DNA of 64,000 bases from Salicibibacter cibi (GTDB lineage Bacteria > Bacillota > Bacilli > Bacillales > Marinococcaceae): NCBI RefSeq assembly GCF_016495865.1, contig NZ_CP054706.1:2604001-2668000 (forward strand), given 5' to 3'. Shown here piece after piece: positions 61,708 through 64,000 of the stretch (its first letter is position 1; every line of letters begins with the position of its first letter). A model generated the notes under the pieces. That model did not search any database, was not told the origin of the DNA, and saw only the letters and a list, made by a program, of their open reading frames with translations. The position numbers were made by a program, and so were the translations under genes.

Positions 61708-62721
61708 TTAAGCCTGCCCTATTTTCGGGAACAGGTTGGTGCTGTGTTGCGGCTGTAGACGGCTATTTGGATCAAGGTAGGCCGTCACATTGCTTATGGC
61801 TGTTGGTGCTTCTCCAAACCCGGTGGCAATGAGCTTAACTTTTCCTTCATACGTTGTTATATCTCCGGCCGCAAAAATACCCTCGATATTGGTCTCCATT
61901 TTAGAATTAACAACAACCGAATGCTTCCCGATCTCCAGCCCCCAATTTTTAATCGGCCCCAGGGATGATATAAACCCGTAGTTCACAATCAGATCATCAA
62001 TTTCATGCCCTTCTTGCTTGTCTCCATTGGCTTCTTGAATGACGATTTTGTTCAATGCCTGATCGTCCCCAATAATTTCCTCAATTTTATAAGGGGTCAA
62101 CACATTAACGTTTGATCGCCTAAGTTTTTCCACACTATGTTCATGAGCTCTGAATTTGCTTCGTCGATGACACAAGTGTACGTTTTTTGCAATCGGTTCA
62201 AGCATTAACGCCCAATCCACAGCCGAATCTCCACCGCCACAAACAAAGACATTTTTGCCTTCAAACTGGTTAAGGTCGTCAATAAAATAATGAAGGTTTT
62301 TGTTTTCATACCTTTGGGCATTATCCAATGCTAATCGGCGTGGTTGAAAGGCACCGACACCAGCTGTGACCAAGATCGTCTTGGAAAAGTGAACGTTTTC
62401 CTCCGTAGACAGGGTAAACAATCCTTCCTCGTCTTTTTCAATCTCTTGCAGTGTTTCATTTAATACGATGGCTGGTTCAAATTGCATCGCTTGTGCCTTT
62501 AATTGATCTACAAGCCCCTGTCCGGTTATCTCTGGAAAACCGGCCACATCATAAATATATTTTTCGGGATACAACGCAGCTAGCTGCCCGCCGAGTTCCG
62601 GCATGCTTTCAATAACTTTCACTTTTAATTGACGCATGCCGCCATAAAAGGCAGCAAATAACCCTGCCGGCCCGCCCCCGATGATAGTTACATCATAAAT
62701 CTCCTGCTGTTGAGGCAACAC
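61708..62721 (-). CDS. Ferredoxin-NADP+ reductase, thioredoxin-reductase-like type
   Basis: 337-aa flavoprotein. FAD site [20 protein letters not shown] at residues 11-30, NADP site [15 protein letters not shown] (about 158-172), second FAD site [15 protein letters not shown] (about 287-301). No CxxC redox pair, which separates it from thioredoxin reductase and matches YumC-type reductases. Start GTG with AAAGGAGG upstream. It sits 49 bases after the Rieske ferredoxin, its likely electron acceptor. Confidence 0.9.
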   Translation of the reverse strand: MLPQQQEIYDVTIIGGGPAGLFAAFYGGMRQLKVKVIESMPELGGQLAALYPEKYIYDVAGFPEITGQGLVDQLKAQAMQFEPAIVLNETLQEIEKDEEGLFTLSTEENVHFSKTILVTAGVGAFQPRRLALDNAQRYENKNLHYFIDDLNQFEGKNVFVCGGGDSAVDWALMLEPIAKNVHLCHRRSKFRAHEHSVEKLRRSNVNVLTPYKIEEIIGDDQALNKIVIQEANGDKQEGHEIDDLIVNYGFISSLGPIKNWGLEIGKHSVVVNSKMETNIEGIFAAGDITTYEGKVKLIATGFGEAPTAISNVTAYLDPNSRLQPQHSTNLFPKIGQA

Positions 62722-62770
62722 TTATAACCTCCTTTCCAGGTTGTCGTATCCTCAAGGACTTTAACACCAC

Positions 62771-63133
62771 TTATTTCTTCGTAGAAACGACCACATCATT
62801 TCCATCGAATGACACATTGAAATTCCCAAGCTTACGATTGCTATCGACAAGCATGCGCCCCTCATTTTTGATGTCAAATTCCATCCCGTGCCAAGGGCAA
62901 CGAAGAATCTCGCCTTCTTTCTCGTAGCGGTATTCTCCAGGTGTATCCGTGGGAGCTGAGGCCCCACATAACACACCTTCCGACATAGGCGCTCCTTGAT
63001 GGATACATTTGTTCGTATAGGCATAAAATTCTCCGTCAGGTGTGCGGCACAAAACGATCGGTATCGGACCTACATTGGCGCTCATGATGTTCCCGGGGGA
63101 TAAATCTTCTTTTTTGCACACCACTTCTTTCAT
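62771..63133 (-). CDS. Rieske-type [2Fe-2S] ferredoxin
   Basis: 120 aa. The cluster ligands are Cys-x-His in NKCIHQGAPMSEG (about residues 42-44) and CPWHGMEFDIKNEG (about 79-82). Soluble electron carrier of oxygenase systems. AAAGGAAAG before the ATG; ATGA overlap with the upstream amidohydrolase, so one operon. The oxygenase is not in the window and may lie beyond its right edge. Confidence 0.9.
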   Translation of the reverse strand: MKEVVCKKEDLSPGNIMSANVGPIPIVLCRTPDGEFYAYTNKCIHQGAPMSEGVLCGASAPTDTPGEYRYEKEGEILRCPWHGMEFDIKNEGRMLVDSNRKLGNFNVSFDGNDVVVSTKK

Positions 63134-64000
63134 TGTGTAGCTTTCCTTTCTGGTAATTTCGGGTATAGTTTTCTGGCATTCTCTGCAAAAATCTTTTTTT
63201 CCAGCTCCTCCCCGAGAGGTGGAAGTGCCCGAAATGGGGAGTCATAATCCCAATGGGGATAATCTGTTGAAAAGCAAACGATCTCATCCGAACCCATAAG
63301 ATCAATAAACTTTAGGAATTCATCCCGTGTTAGCTCATCGACAGGTTGGGTCGTAACGCGAACATGATCCTTGACAATATCGCTCGGCATCCGTTTCACC
63401 CATGGGACTTCATGACGAAGTTCTTTATATTGCTGATCCATTTTCCTTATAAAAGCAGGGATATATGTGAAGCCAGCTTCGATCATCGCCAACTTAAGAT
63501 TTGGGTATTTTTCAAAAACGCCATTAAAAATCATACTGCTAATCTGAATCATATGCGTATTTGGCATGACGGAATGCCATTCAACAAAGTATCGCGGGAA
63601 ATTGCCAAAATAATTCGGTGGTTCTTGATGATGCATACCGATCACCAAATTATAGCGTTCAGCTGCCTCAAAAATCGGATGATAATAAGGGTCTCCCCAT
63701 GGCCGATTATCAATCGGCAACAACACTTGTACCATTTTCGGGTGGGAGCCAACCCGTTCGATTTCCCTGACAGCAGATTCAGGGTTCTGGGCCGCAACGT
63801 GTACAGACCCATACAATCGATCGTCTTTCTCTAGCCAATTTTCAATTACCCAATCATTGTAGGCGGTAGCTAGCGCTACAGCCATTTCATACCAACCATT
63901 CATCGATGATGGAGAGGGATCACCGGCTCCCGTTAAAATACCGGCTTCATGTCCAACATCATCGAGCAACTGTTGTTGCATAAATGAAAGATCGTTTCCT
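63130..64000 (-). CDS. Amidohydrolase-2 family (ACMSD-like) protein, 5' end beyond the window
   Basis: At least 289 residues of a metal-dependent hydrolase or decarboxylase. Visible: VIGMHHQEPPNYFGNFPRYF, the helix MIFNGVFEKYPNLKLAMIEAGFT (in parts) and the catalytic Asp in VCFSTDYPHWDYDSPF. The N-terminal HxH zinc motif lies beyond position 64000; the frame stays open to the end (NDLSF before MQQQLLDDVG). This family includes decarboxylases of aromatic acids and related hydrolases. Coupled to the Rieske ferredoxin, pointing to aromatic or ring-substrate catabolism (inference). Confidence 0.87.
   Translation of the reverse strand, partial: GNDLSFMQQQLLDDVGHEAGILTGAGDPSPSSMNGWYEMAVALATAYNDWVIENWLEKDDRLYGSVHVAAQNPESAVREIERVGSHPKMVQVLLPIDNRPWGDPYYHPIFEAAERYNLVIGMHHQEPPNYFGNFPRYFVEWHSVMPNTHMIQISSMIFNGVFEKYPNLKLAMIEAGFTYIPAFIRKMDQQYKELRHEVPWVKRMPSDIVKDHVRVTTQPVDELTRDEFLKFIDLMGSDEIVCFSTDYPHWDYDSPFRALPPLGEELEKKIFAENARKLYPKLPERKATQ

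Overview
The window looks like chromosomal DNA of a low-to-mid GC member of the Bacillaceae. Evidence is the AGGAGG-type ribosome binding sites, sigma-A promoters, a Bacillus-type LexA box, and homologues of Bacillus-lineage genes (bdhA, pdxK, yisL, yndM, yteA, yjcF/yjcH-like pair, BsrG/TxpA-type toxin). Many secreted or surface proteins are very rich in Asp/Glu, which suggests a halophilic or alkaliphilic lifestyle (inference; a Salicibibacter-like genome would fit). I saw no rRNA, tRNA or CRISPR array.

Layout. 0.1-4.8 kb: SOS-controlled dinB, a coiled-coil protein, a metallophosphoesterase, a Bcr/CflA-type efflux pump, then a 52-bp tandem hairpin array. 5-19.8 kb is a decaying defence/mobile island: two broken RhuM genes (one split by a MITE), a YgjP-type metallopeptidase, a type I restriction-modification operon (hsdM and hsdS intact, hsdR broken), an unrecognised 38-aa-repeat protein upstream of hsdM, an HTH replication-initiator-like protein, an intact and overlooked type I toxin-antitoxin locus with decayed copies, SDR and Uma2 fragments, and an IS3-family element. 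19.8-36.9 kb: butanediol dehydrogenase, an alanine/glycine symporter, an IS1380-family element, a cupin, a VWA lipoprotein, an SDR, an Rpn-type nuclease, small genes including a retropepsin-like protease pair, a secreted 3D-domain protein with an odd leader, and an AbgT transporter.

37.4-45.4 kb is a type II Wadjet (jetABCD) anti-plasmid operon whose jetD carries a one-base frameshift. 45.6-56 kb is housekeeping: yndM-like (frameshifted), aldehyde dehydrogenase, yteA-like (frameshifted), yisL, a SCO1-type lipoprotein, a one-cysteine glutathione peroxidase, pdxK, an FMN reductase, fumC, an esterase and a GNAT acetyltransferase. 56.5-64 kb holds a GntR regulator and, divided by MITEs, a catabolic set: TPP-dependent decarboxylase, Glu/Leu-type dehydrogenase, ferredoxin-NADP reductase, Rieske ferredoxin and an amidohydrolase cut by the window end.

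The most unusual material is between genes. There are two dispersed repeat families with a strict 52-bp period in which each unit can fold into a hairpin, two MITE families with readable target duplications (one nested MITE-in-MITE, one whose removal exactly restores a reading frame), and the small toxin locus with a self-sequestered ribosome binding site. Four genes break by single-base indels at short homopolymers, so either sequencing error or recent decay must be considered.
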